Shown: positions 1 to 7,363, numbered from the stretch's first letter. The stretch is 11,554 nt of DNA from Promethearchaeota archaeon (GCA_019894875.1 JAGXNR010000084.1:1-11554), one strand, 5' to 3'. Numbers and translations: made by a program. Notes: a model not told the origin generated them from the sequence alone.

Positions 1-158
1 ACAATAAACTGATGCTCTGAACACACAGCATTAAGTGGTACTTGAATTTTAATTATACCAAACTTTTTTTGAGAAAAAACTGAATCTGGAACATTTATAT
101 TTTTCATTTCCCCACAAGTCGGGCATGAAATTTCAAGCACTTTAAAAGTATCCAACAT
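1..158 (-). CDS. Zinc-ribbon protein, N-terminal part (cut by window edge)
   Basis: Reading the minus strand from the ATG at 158 gives 52 codons with no stop before the window ends, so only the N-terminus is present. It begins MLDTFKVLEISCPTCGEMKN. The CPTCG at residues 12-16 is one half of a zinc-ribbon knuckle. A later cysteine and histidine (VCSEH, residues 46-50) could complete the site. The stretch KIQVPLNAVCSEHQFI resembles short uncharacterised proteins I associate with Asgard archaea, in which a similar segment precedes a conserved F-x-D-K-x-F region. That link is from memory and unverified. The gene is divergent from the M28 peptidase gene. A TATA-like TGTATAAGG on the minus strand (about 184-192) lies roughly 29 nt upstream of the ATG, which would suit a very short or absent leader. 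No specific function can be assigned. Confidence 0.6.
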   Translation of the reverse strand, partial: MLDTFKVLEISCPTCGEMKNINVPDSVFSQKKFGIIKIQVPLNAVCSEHQFI

Positions 159-398
159 TATATAAGAAAGATAATATGTTCCCTTATACAATAAGTCGTT
201 AACTCTACATAAAAATTTTGACAAAATTTATATTATAAATGAAATTTAAAAGTACATTTTAGAAGTTTATAATCAAAATTTTGATAAGGGTACTTATTTT
301 TTTCTAACTAAAATAATAACTAACACTGAATAAAATTAATTAATCTTCTACTTTTCTTATTTTTAAATTAAATACATTTTAATTAAAACTGATAAATT
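159..398. promoter_or_regulatory. Divergent intergenic region with two palindromes
   Basis: These 240 nt separate the divergent zinc-ribbon and M28 peptidase genes and hold no convincing ORF. For the rightward gene, a T/A-rich box (about 360-373, TTTTTAAATTAAA) lies roughly 25-35 nt upstream of the ATG at 399. For the leftward gene, TGTATAAGG lies about 29 nt upstream of its ATG. Two short symmetric elements stand out. Positions 213-229 are an 8+8 inverted repeat (AAATTTTG / CAAAATTT) around one base. Positions 272-285 are a perfect 14-bp palindrome (ATCAAAATTTTGAT). They share the word AAAATTTTGA (212-221 and 275-284). They could be operator half-sites, but in DNA this AT-rich such symmetry can arise by chance. 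Confidence 0.35.
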
Positions 399-1703
399 AT
401 GAATATTGAAATTTCTGATGAAGATTCTGAATATATGTATCATATTATACAAGAAATTATCGAGGAATGTGGTCCTCGAATGCCCTGTAGCCCACAAGAA
501 GCAAAAGGCGCTGAAATTGTAAGAAAAGAACTTGAAAAAACTTGCGATGAAGTCAATGTTGAACCATTCACTTGCCATCCAAGAGCAGCTTTGGGTTATA
601 TTAGATTGGATATTATTTTAGTAATTATGTCATTTAGTCTTTTTTTTATAATTCAACTATTCCTGGATACTTTCATGGCCCTCATTTTCGCATTTATCAT
701 TTTTGGTTTAAATTTCTTAGCATTTCTAATAATTTGGTATGAATTTTTTAATTATAAGGAGTTTGTGGATCCCTTATTCAAAGAAAAACCTTCTCAAAAT
801 GTAATAGGCAAATTTAGAGCTGATAGTGAAGTTAAAAATATTATAATATTTTCAGGACATATAGATAGTCAATATCAATTTAATCTGTTAACATATTTAA
901 AGGCAGGTTATGGGATAGTTACACTTCTCGGATTAGGTATATTGTTTCTCTGGATTGGAGTTTCTTTAATCTTCTTATTGGTGACAATACTTGCTTTTAT
1001 TATACAATTTCCACTTATTTATGATTTATTTTTTAATATAGTTATTTGGTTTTTAATAATTGGTGGAATACCCCTAATTGCTTTATTATTCTTCACAAGT
1101 CCAGGAGAAAAAGCAAATAAAGTACCTGGAGCTGTTGATAACCTGAGTGCTATTGCTGTTGTATTAGGTCTAGGGCGCTACTTAAAAAATCACAAAGATG
1201 TTATCCCCAAAAATACAGAAGTGAGATTGATTGCATTCGGATGCGAAGAAGCCTTTTTAAGAGGTGCTTTTCGCTATGTAGCAGCACATCTAGATGAATT
1301 AAAAGGAGTAAATACTGAAGTTATAAATTTGGAAATGTTTCAAGGTTCAAATGAAATTTTTATATGGAATTATGAACCTACAACAAGAACACATCATTCC
1401 GAAGAATTAATTCAGAAGGTACTTAAAACTGCAGAAATTTTAAATATAAAAGCTAAAATCTCACCAATGGGTGGAGAGGGTGTAATTGGAAAACTTCTTG
1501 GTAAAACATCAGGGGGCACAGATGCTGCAGCTTTTTCAAAATCAAATATTAAAGCATGTACTATTACATCAACAGGATTATTGAAAGCATCAGAATATTG
1601 GCATACCCCAAGAGACACTTTTGATAAAATTGAAAAAGGTGCCTTAGAGAATGCATTAACTTTCTGTGAAGGATATATAGTAAATAAATCTGAAACGCAT
1701 TAA
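399..1703 (+). CDS. Membrane-embedded M28-family metallopeptidase
   Basis: A 434-residue predicted zinc aminopeptidase-like protein. The two-metal site of family M28 appears complete: H154 and D156 in GHIDSQ, D247 in GAVDNLS, the glutamate pair E283-E284 in GCEEAFLRG, E312 in NLEMFQ and H402 in EYWHTPRDT. The segment SGGTDAAAFSK (371-381) also fits the family. The unusual feature is hydrophobicity. Two likely membrane helices (about 69-89 and 93-115) precede the H-x-D motif, and a further hydrophobic block (about 170-233) lies between the first metal ligands and D247. The active site therefore probably sits at the membrane surface. The ATG at 399 is chosen because the frame has a TAA at 393-395 and only an ATT in between. 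No clear Shine-Dalgarno is seen. The gene is monocistronic as far as visible and converges on the ABC permease. Substrate is unknown; peptides or a membrane-linked amide are possible. Confidence 0.9.
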   Translation: MNIEISDEDSEYMYHIIQEIIEECGPRMPCSPQEAKGAEIVRKELEKTCDEVNVEPFTCHPRAALGYIRLDIILVIMSFSLFFIIQLFLDTFMALIFAFIIFGLNFLAFLIIWYEFFNYKEFVDPLFKEKPSQNVIGKFRADSEVKNIIIFSGHIDSQYQFNLLTYLKAGYGIVTLLGLGILFLWIGVSLIFLLVTILAFIIQFPLIYDLFFNIVIWFLIIGGIPLIALLFFTSPGEKANKVPGAVDNLSAIAVVLGLGRYLKNHKDVIPKNTEVRLIAFGCEEAFLRGAFRYVAAHLDELKGVNTEVINLEMFQGSNEIFIWNYEPTTRTHHSEELIQKVLKTAEILNIKAKISPMGGEGVIGKLLGKTSGGTDAAAFSKSNIKACTITSTGLLKASEYWHTPRDTFDKIEKGALENALTFCEGYIVNKSETH

Positions 1704-1729
1704 TTATCATTAATTAACGTTGATGATAA
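1704..1729. terminator. Hairpin directly after the M28 stop codon
   Basis: The arms TTATCATTAA (1704-1713) and TTGATGATAA (1720-1729) pair over 10 bp with one G-U wobble around a 6-nt loop. The hairpin starts at the base after the stop codon and is followed by an A-rich rather than U-rich stretch on the plus strand. It lies in the 100-nt gap between convergent genes. It is AT-rich and therefore weak. Archaeal termination generally relies on oligo-U tracts, so the role is uncertain. Confidence 0.3.
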
Positions 1730-1803
1730 AAAATATATTTCTAATCATGTGGGATCGGAAATAGTGTAATTAAAAACAGATTAGAAAAAAAAATGAAAGA
1801 ATT

Positions 1804-4389
1804 CTATCTATTTTTCTTCGTTAGAATTCTTAAAAATAGCATCATAAAAATCATTGGAAGAATGCTGTTTCCTAATATTAAATATAATACTGAATTTATC
1901 GGTGTAATTGAAGAAGGATAAAATATAATCCCAAATGCATTTATTAGGTAGTGAACAAGGATACAAGGAATTATACTTTTTGTCTTGAAATACATATAAG
2001 AGAATGTAATTCCTAAACAACTAGCAAAAAACACCTGAAATGATATTGACACAGGATCTGGGATAGTCAATAAATTAACATAATGGAAGAGCCCAAATAT
2101 TATTCCATTTAATAGTATTACTGTTGTTTGAGTATATTTCTTTTTTTGTAAACTTAAAATAGCACCTCTGAATGCTACTTCTTCCCATATTGCCGGTATA
2201 AGCATGTATATTATGGCAAACCATCCCATAGCAAAAAGACTGGGTCCAGGTGGACTAAATAACACCTCAAAAATTATTTGATAATTATAACTACCAAATA
2301 ATAGACCAATTATAAAGCTGACAAGTCCATAAATTAGAAAAATACTAATCCCAATGAGAAGTTCCTGCCATACTGGTCTAAATGGTTTAAGTCCAATTGC
2401 AGTTGAGTATTGTTTAAGAGTTTCCTTACCATTTGGAAGTTTTAGCCCAAAAGGAACAATCACTAAGTATAAAAGTGCTAAAGATCCCATTATTAAGAAA
2501 AATTCAACAAATCTCAATGGAATAATAGGTAGTTGTTCTAAAATAAATTGAAAAGGGAATGCTATAATCCCGGGTACAAACAGAATAAATAGAAAAGCTA
2601 ATATCAATATTACTAAAGTGCTTACATTTACATGTTCTCTTAAATATCCTCCTGTTTTATAAACTGGCATCTTTTCAACTTTAGGAAACATTCTGTTGAA
2701 AATAAAAACCATTAATGCTAATTCAAGAATGCCGACTACACCTAAAACTATTAATCCAATAGTAAATCCAAAAAAAGCGATTAAAATATTCCCAACTATT
2801 AAAATTGTTAGAAAAAGTCCAATATCAGAAAAGATCATTGCGATCCATTTTAATATCTTGTTTTCCTTATGTAATTCTTCAATTATGTACTTGTATTTCA
2901 TTTGTCCGAAGAACTTGATTTTTAATATAAATATAAATAAAAGTAAAGACCACGCAATTGGGAGAGTTATAAGGAGTAGTATAATCACTAAAATTGATTG
3001 TGTCAATAAAGTAAGGACTATTGAAGTCATAACAAGTGAAATTCCTTGGAGTGATAACATTAAAATTATTTTTGCTTTTGCTTGATCCCGCGGAACAAGT
3101 GGTAATGAAGCTAAAGTTGAACTACCTGATTCTTCAATATTTAGGAATCCTACTATTAGCATTATTGGGATGAAAAGATAGATCATAAGTATAATAGACC
3201 AAATCATCAATATTGATTCAGTTGAAATTGTTATCTCGTTGAATATTCCCATCATTGTTAAAATCATTATCAATGGATAAAAAATAGGGAAGAATAGAAA
3301 CATAAACGACTGAATATCTCGTGTCGAAGAAGATATATCTTTACGCAAGTATGCCTTAATTGGTGTAGTAGGTTTTAATTCAAATTGAATCTCCTTCCTC
3401 TCTACTTTTTCTACTTTTATTTCTGTTGAAATTGCACTATGTAAAGCCCGTTGAGCAATTTTGAATATCGCCCAGGTTAATACAATACTTAATGCAAACC
3501 CTGTTAGTGTAGTAAGCATTAAAATGGGATGTACTTGATATTGAAGGGTATTTAATGATACTAGAAATGCAGGAGCAAATAGGAAAGGAATTAGAGTGAA
3601 AAATATAATCAAAATGAATGAAGGTTCATTAGTACTGAAAACTAAAAAAAAGCTTTCAACAGCACTTATTCCCCAACTGAATATAAAACTAGTTCCAAAC
3701 ATGATAACAAAATACCCTACCATAGTGACAGTTCTGATTATATTCGCGTTCTTTGATTTCATTTTCGATTCTGAAAAAAGAAAACTTATTTTCTCCCCAA
3801 TTATTACCAGAATACTAAAACTGAAAATTACATTCACAACAGATACAACTAGACAAATTAAGAATATTATAATATCTTGTGTTGCGATAAGCATAATTAT
3901 TGGAAATCCTACTGTTAAAACTATTAAGGGAATATCTAAATTACGAAATAAAGCCCATAGACCTATTTTTTTTAAACTCTTTTTAGAAAATGGTAGCGTC
4001 TGCAACCACTTGAAAGCATTACCTGACATGAAAGATCCAGTAGAAAGCATTCCAAACATAAGCATATACATGAGTGTCATCCCGAAAAATATCATAAATA
4101 GAAAAGAAGATACGAAAAAAATTGTATTTATTGAATAGATTCCCATATTATCTGTAATCTGGAAATACGTAACTAACGGCAATAAAGGCAAAAATAGAAA
4201 AAGAAATGAAAAAACAATTTTAAGTGCCCAAGATTGGTGTTTAATATAATTTTTATTCTTTTTTAATTTTTCAACAAATTTTGCTTGATGCGCTCCTGCA
4301 CTAGCCATCTGGCTTTCCATTAAAATCTCAAGAGTCGGATATTTCGCAATAGAATAGAAAGATTTTTGTTTTTGTTCTTCCATACTCAT
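1804..4389 (-). CDS. ABC-2 permease fused to a C-terminal CPBP intramembrane protease
   Basis: A very long membrane protein, 863 residues counted from a GTG at 4395. The more likely starts are the ATGs at 4389 (used here, 861 residues) or 4383; residue numbers below count from the GTG. The N-terminal region (about 55-330) is an ABC-2/NatB-like permease half with a cytoplasmic LQTLPFSKKSLKKI segment (131-144). A charged linker (about 325-365) follows, then a second hydrophobic half. The last 130 or so residues are a CPBP (Abi/CAAX-protease-like) domain with all three motifs: EEVAFR (E738, E739, R743), F-x-x-x-H ending at H771, and H815-x-x-x-N819. The catalytic residues are all present, so the protease may be active. 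The gene follows its ATPase by 2-14 nt depending on the start chosen, which indicates one transcript. NatAB-type exporters with this fusion are known in bacteria. The exported substrate cannot be inferred. Confidence 0.88.
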   Translation of the reverse strand: MSMEEQKQKSFYSIAKYPTLEILMESQMASAGAHQAKFVEKLKKNKNYIKHQSWALKIVFSFLFLFLPLLPLVTYFQITDNMGIYSINTIFFVSSFLFMIFFGMTLMYMLMFGMLSTGSFMSGNAFKWLQTLPFSKKSLKKIGLWALFRNLDIPLIVLTVGFPIIMLIATQDIIIFLICLVVSVVNVIFSFSILVIIGEKISFLFSESKMKSKNANIIRTVTMVGYFVIMFGTSFIFSWGISAVESFFLVFSTNEPSFILIIFFTLIPFLFAPAFLVSLNTLQYQVHPILMLTTLTGFALSIVLTWAIFKIAQRALHSAISTEIKVEKVERKEIQFELKPTTPIKAYLRKDISSSTRDIQSFMFLFFPIFYPLIMILTMMGIFNEITISTESILMIWSIILMIYLFIPIMLIVGFLNIEESGSSTLASLPLVPRDQAKAKIILMLSLQGISLVMTSIVLTLLTQSILVIILLLITLPIAWSLLLFIFILKIKFFGQMKYKYIIEELHKENKILKWIAMIFSDIGLFLTILIVGNILIAFFGFTIGLIVLGVVGILELALMVFIFNRMFPKVEKMPVYKTGGYLREHVNVSTLVILILAFLFILFVPGIIAFPFQFILEQLPIIPLRFVEFFLIMGSLALLYLVIVPFGLKLPNGKETLKQYSTAIGLKPFRPVWQELLIGISIFLIYGLVSFIIGLLFGSYNYQIIFEVLFSPPGPSLFAMGWFAIIYMLIPAIWEEVAFRGAILSLQKKKYTQTTVILLNGIIFGLFHYVNLLTIPDPVSISFQVFFASCLGITFSYMYFKTKSIIPCILVHYLINAFGIIFYPSSITPINSVLYLILGNSILPMIFMMLFLRILTKKNR

Positions 4390-4397
4390 CAACACTA

Positions 4398-5192
4398 TTA
4401 ATTTTTCATTTTAAAAGATGCTCTTAATTTTTCAATAATCTCATTAACGGAAGTATCTTGTTCCGTTAATCTTAAAAATACATCCTCTAAGCTTGCACCA
4501 ACTTTATCGGCTTGCAAGCGAAGTTCTTCCATTGTACCTATTCCTACCATTTTTCCTTTATTTATTATCCCAATGCGATCACATAAATCTTGTGCTATTT
4601 CCATAATATGGGTAGAAAAGAGAACTGAACCTCCTCGTTGTGTATGGAGTTCTAAAATAGTTTTAACAACTCTTACAGATTTAGCATCGAGACCAGCGAT
4701 AGGTTCATCTAAAATTAATAAATCAGGTTCATGAAGAATCGCTGCGATTATTTGTAATTTCTGTTTATTTCCATGAGATAAAGTAGCAATTAATTGATCA
4801 TAATATTCAATTGCATCCAAATTTTCTAAATAACCTTTTGCGAGATCTGTAGTTCCTTCCTCATCTAAATTTCTAATTGATGCAACGAAATTGAATAAGT
4901 CTTTTGGGGTTAAAGATTTAAAAATTAGGGGCTCTTCCGATACATAACCAATACGTCGTTTGATCTCAACTTCATTCCGTTCAGGATTTAATCCAAATAC
5001 ACTCATCTCTCCTTCATTTGGTTCCAACAATCCTAAAAGAAGTTTGATTGTGGTCGTTTTCCCGGCGCCATTTGGACCTAGTAATCCAAAAACTTCTCCT
5101 TTATTGATATCAAAAGAAATCCCATTTACCGCTTTTACATCCCCAAAAAACTTCTTTAAACCGGAAATTTGAACAATTTTATTATCAGACAT
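4398..5192 (-). CDS. ABC transporter ATP-binding protein, NatA-like
   Basis: A 264-residue soluble ATPase, the usual size for an ABC-2 exporter subunit, which powers the permease encoded immediately downstream. Walker A is GPNGAGKTT (39-47). The Q-loop region reads GYVSEEP with glutamate where glutamine is typical, as is common in NatA-type proteins. The signature is the variant LSHGNKQ (138-144) in place of LSGGQ. Walker B is LLILDEP (158-164), followed by the D-loop AGLD, and the switch histidine is H195 in STHIME. The C-terminal SLEDVFLRLT (234-243) is typical of this exporter subfamily. The ATG at 5192 gives the expected N-terminus. A TATA-like TATATAT (5211-5217, minus strand) lies about 22 nt upstream, so the leader would be very short. 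The role of the palindrome further upstream is treated separately. Confidence 0.93.
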   Translation of the reverse strand: MSDNKIVQISGLKKFFGDVKAVNGISFDINKGEVFGLLGPNGAGKTTTIKLLLGLLEPNEGEMSVFGLNPERNEVEIKRRIGYVSEEPLIFKSLTPKDLFNFVASIRNLDEEGTTDLAKGYLENLDAIEYYDQLIATLSHGNKQKLQIIAAILHEPDLLILDEPIAGLDAKSVRVVKTILELHTQRGGSVLFSTHIMEIAQDLCDRIGIINKGKMVGIGTMEELRLQADKVGASLEDVFLRLTEQDTSVNEIIEKLRASFKMKN

Positions 5193-5270
5193 ATCTATTC
5201 ATTAAAATTAATATATAGTCATATAATTTATTATCATATATTTCTAAATATACTTACATATATTATTATA

Positions 5271-5294
5271 TTTAAAGGTATTGAAACCTTTAAA
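5271..5294. promoter_or_regulatory. Perfect 9-bp inverted repeat, possible operator
   Basis: TTTAAAGGT (5271-5279) and ACCTTTAAA (5286-5294) are exact reverse complements separated by six bases (ATTGAA). It contains G/C positions, unlike the surrounding AT-only runs. On the minus strand it runs directly into ATATAATAATA, which could itself be a TATA region, so the repeat could overlap a promoter for the ABC exporter. It lies about 80 nt upstream of the ATPase ATG. An alternative is an RNA hairpin at the end of the EamA transcript. Confidence 0.35.
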
Positions 5295-5301
5295 AACTGT
5301 G

Positions 5302-5319
5302 AGAAAAACAACTTTTTCT
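5302..5319 (-). terminator. T-rich hairpin downstream of the EamA gene
   Basis: On the minus strand AGAAAAA-GTTG-TTTTTCT forms a perfect 7-bp stem with a 4-base loop, with T-runs nearby on the same strand. Together with the T6 tract at 5376-5381, a few bases after the EamA stop codon, it is consistent with termination of the EamA transcript. Which of the two acts cannot be decided from sequence. Confidence 0.3.
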
Positions 5320-5398
5320 AATAAATTCCGAGGTTTTATTGATATATATAGATATATATATTTTTGATGCATAATAAAAAATCCCTTGATATAGAAAA

Positions 5399-6370
5399 TC
5401 ATTGAACTTTCGAGATTTCTTTTTGTCTTACGATCATGATTATTGAAATTATTACGAGGGAAATCCCAATTAAATGAAAAATTGTGAATAATTCCCCTAA
5501 TAAAAAACTAGCAAACAGGGACGTTACGATTGGAGTGGGTGCTATTATAATAGTTGCTTTGGATACATCCAAATACGAAAGTGTTTTATACCAACAAAAC
5601 AGACCCGACCCATAAACAACACCCATAGCTATAAAGAAAAATAAATTGACAGGATCGTTGAATACATTCAGATTTTCAACAGGAAAAATAATGAGATATA
5701 TAGTTAGTAGAATAATTCCCGAAATAATATTTCTGATAAATACCATCTGCGTGGGGGTCATTTCATTTCGGTCAAACATAGATTTTGTCATCGTATGACC
5801 TAACATCCATAAAAACGTTATAAAGAGTAAAATTAGAACCCCGGTAATAATATCCATATCATAAACAGTAGTAAAAGAACCTTGCGTTATAGCTATAAAT
5901 AAACCAAAGAATAAGATAACAGAAAAAATAGCTTGTGTTTTAGTAATTCTTTCCTTTAGGATTAAAACACCAAATATCAATCCGAAAAACACAGAGGTCT
6001 TTTGGGTTAAGGAGCCGTTTATAGCACCTGCTAAATTATATCCGATAAAAAATAACAGCTGGTTAAGGCCAAAAATACTACCGATTAGAATTAGGAGCCA
6101 TATGTTTTTTTTCCAATTTTGCCACACCGTCGTTTTAGACACTATTTCTTTAATATTATTATTTGATTTTTTTCTTTTTATCTCCATCATCATCAAAGGA
6201 AAGAACATGATTGCCTCAACTAGACAAGTCATTGCCGCGAAGATAAAGGCGTCAAGAGATTGTGGTCTTGCATTGGCTACGATGGGTTGGAATCCCACTA
6301 TAATTACACCCAATCCTCCAAAAATAAGTCCTTTCTTAGTGCTATTCTCCACGTTATATAATAGAAACAT
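5399..6370 (-). CDS. EamA-domain (DMT superfamily) transporter
   Basis: A 323-residue integral membrane protein with about ten hydrophobic segments arranged as two homologous EamA repeats, the standard size and layout of drug/metabolite transporters. The first repeat ends with the hallmark LKERITKTQ (138-146) and the second with APTPIVTSLFASFLLGE (277-293) followed by a final helix (298-314). A charged loop (about 63-88) separates helix 2 from helix 3. Members export or import amino acids, nucleotides or other small metabolites by proton or ion exchange. Substrate cannot be read from the sequence. The ATG at 6370 places helix 1 at about residues 13-30. A GTG six codons downstream is possible but less likely. 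The gene is divergent from the QueG-like gene across 51 nt and is not closely coupled to the downstream exporter. Confidence 0.92.
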   Translation of the reverse strand: MFLLYNVENSTKKGLIFGGLGVIIVGFQPIVANARPQSLDAFIFAAMTCLVEAIMFFPLMMMEIKRKKSNNNIKEIVSKTTVWQNWKKNIWLLILIGSIFGLNQLLFFIGYNLAGAINGSLTQKTSVFFGLIFGVLILKERITKTQAIFSVILFFGLFIAITQGSFTTVYDMDIITGVLILLFITFLWMLGHTMTKSMFDRNEMTPTQMVFIRNIISGIILLTIYLIIFPVENLNVFNDPVNLFFFIAMGVVYGSGLFCWYKTLSYLDVSKATIIIAPTPIVTSLFASFLLGELFTIFHLIGISLVIISIIMIVRQKEISKVQ

Positions 6371-6390
6371 TAGGAACTTAAAAGTTTTAG

Positions 6391-6400
6391 AATTTTAAAG
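6391..6400. promoter_or_regulatory. TATA-like box shared by divergent genes
   Basis: AATTTTAAAG on the plus strand (CTTTAAAATT on the minus strand) is the most TATA-like element in the 51-nt gap. Its TTTTAAA core is centred on position 6396, which is 26 nt from the first base of both start codons (6370 leftward, 6422 rightward). Archaeal TATA boxes lie about 25-27 nt upstream of transcription starts, so both mRNAs would begin at or near their ATG (leaderless). That assignment is an inference. Confidence 0.4.
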
Positions 6401-6421
6401 CGATGGTTTATTATTTTTCTT

Positions 6422-7282
6422 ATGGTAATAGATAAAGCTTGGTTTACTAAGAAAATAAATGATTTCTTAAGCAATGACGAAAGTAATAAAATGGTAGGAG
6501 TAGATAATTCTTTAATTTTTGAGTCAAACACAATTGTTGGATTTTCTTCTGGAGATGATCCCATTTTTGATGAGTATAAAAACATAATTGGGAAATTCCA
6601 TCTTACTCCAAAAGAAGCTTTTAGTAAATTCTGCGATAAAAATAACATAAGCTCAACTCTAAAAGATTTATCAATTGTTGCGTTTGTCCTTCCTATTAAT
6701 GAGAAGACTAAAAAAGAAAATTATGAATATTCAAAAACTATGCCATCTGAAAGATGGGCTCACACTAGACTTTATGGGGAGCAGTCTAACGTGAAATTAC
6801 AGAAATACTTGGTTCAAGAATTAAAAAAAGAAGGTATTATTGCAGTTGCACCCCAGACTGAAAACTATTTATTTAAAGTACACCAAAAACATGAAAATGG
6901 AGTATGGGCTTCAACTTGGTCTCACCGGCATATGTTGTTTGCCTCTGGATTAGGTTCATTTGGATTATCTGATGGGTTTATCAATGTACGGGGTAAAGCA
7001 ATGAGATGCGGGAGTATTATTGTTGATTATAAATTACCTTCTGATGCCAGTGAGAGACCTAATGATCCATATGAATATTGTACAGAATGTGGTGATTGTA
7101 TTAAAAGGTGTCCTGCTGGTGCGATTTCATTTGAATCCCGTCATGACAAACAAAAATGCTCTGCTCATTGTTTCAGTGCTATACCATACATAAGAAAAAA
7201 TTATGGTATTGATATTTATGGATGTGGTTTATGTCAAGTTTCCGTTTCTTGTTCTTCGGGCATACCAGAGAAAAAAATCTAA
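6422..7282 (+). CDS. QueG-like (COG1600) iron-sulfur oxidoreductase, short form
   Basis: A 286-residue predicted soluble protein related to epoxyqueuosine reductase and the corrinoid-binding part of reductive dehalogenases. The N-terminal two thirds includes WSHRHMLFASGLGSFGLSDG (166-185), the conserved core segment of this superfamily. A ferredoxin-like module follows. Cluster I is C220-x2-C223-x2-C226-x3-C230-P. Cluster II candidates are C246, C250, C268, C271 and C277. The usual CxxCxxxCP ending is altered here to CGLCQVSVSC with no proline. It lacks the C-terminal HEAT-repeat extension of bacterial QueG. No tRNA-modification gene is adjacent, so queuosine function is doubtful. A cobamide-linked or electron-transfer role is equally possible. 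ATG 6422 is likely leaderless; an oligo-T tract follows the stop. Confidence 0.8.
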   Translation: MVIDKAWFTKKINDFLSNDESNKMVGVDNSLIFESNTIVGFSSGDDPIFDEYKNIIGKFHLTPKEAFSKFCDKNNISSTLKDLSIVAFVLPINEKTKKENYEYSKTMPSERWAHTRLYGEQSNVKLQKYLVQELKKEGIIAVAPQTENYLFKVHQKHENGVWASTWSHRHMLFASGLGSFGLSDGFINVRGKAMRCGSIIVDYKLPSDASERPNDPYEYCTECGDCIKRCPAGAISFESRHDKQKCSAHCFSAIPYIRKNYGIDIYGCGLCQVSVSCSSGIPEKKI

Positions 7283-7300
7283 TAACAAAGAAGATACTAA

Positions 7301-7322
7301 TTTTTTCTCATAAAGTTTTTTT
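7301..7322 (+). terminator. Double oligo-T tract after the QueG-like gene
   Basis: TTTTTT (7301-7306) and TTTTTTT (7316-7322) lie 19 to 40 nt after the stop codon at 7280-7282. Oligo-T on the coding strand is the principal intrinsic termination signal in archaea. The tracts separate this gene from the promoter of the following exporter operon. Confidence 0.5.
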
Positions 7323-7363
7323 ACCTAAGAAAATTAACAGAAAAAGTTATCTCAAAAATAATA

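Larger units (their letters stand above)
5193..5398. other. AT-rich noncoding gap between EamA and exporter genes
   Basis: This 206-nt gap separates two minus-strand genes and contains no convincing ORF. On the minus strand, in order of transcription, it holds an oligo-T tract just after the EamA stop (5376-5381, GGGATTTTTT), a tandem duplication of GATATATATA (5341-5360), a T-rich 7-bp hairpin (5302-5319), a perfect 9-bp inverted repeat (5271-5294) and a TATA-like box near the ATPase start (5211-5217). It therefore probably contains the EamA terminator followed by the ATPase promoter. Confidence 0.5.

Noticed and set aside
2696..4138. Plus-strand open frames opposite the ABC-CPBP permease (129 and 180 codons)
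   Set aside because: They are low-complexity I/K/N/T-rich readings antisense to a well-supported membrane gene and have no recognisable domain.
5341..5365. Tandem GATATATATA repeat as a satellite or mobile-element end
   Set aside because: There are only two copies in an AT-only region, with no flanking duplication or transposase. It is better seen as simple sequence in a spacer.
6370..6648. Minus-strand 92-codon frame overlapping the QueG-like gene
   Set aside because: It is antisense to a supported gene, covers the promoter gap and shows no domain.
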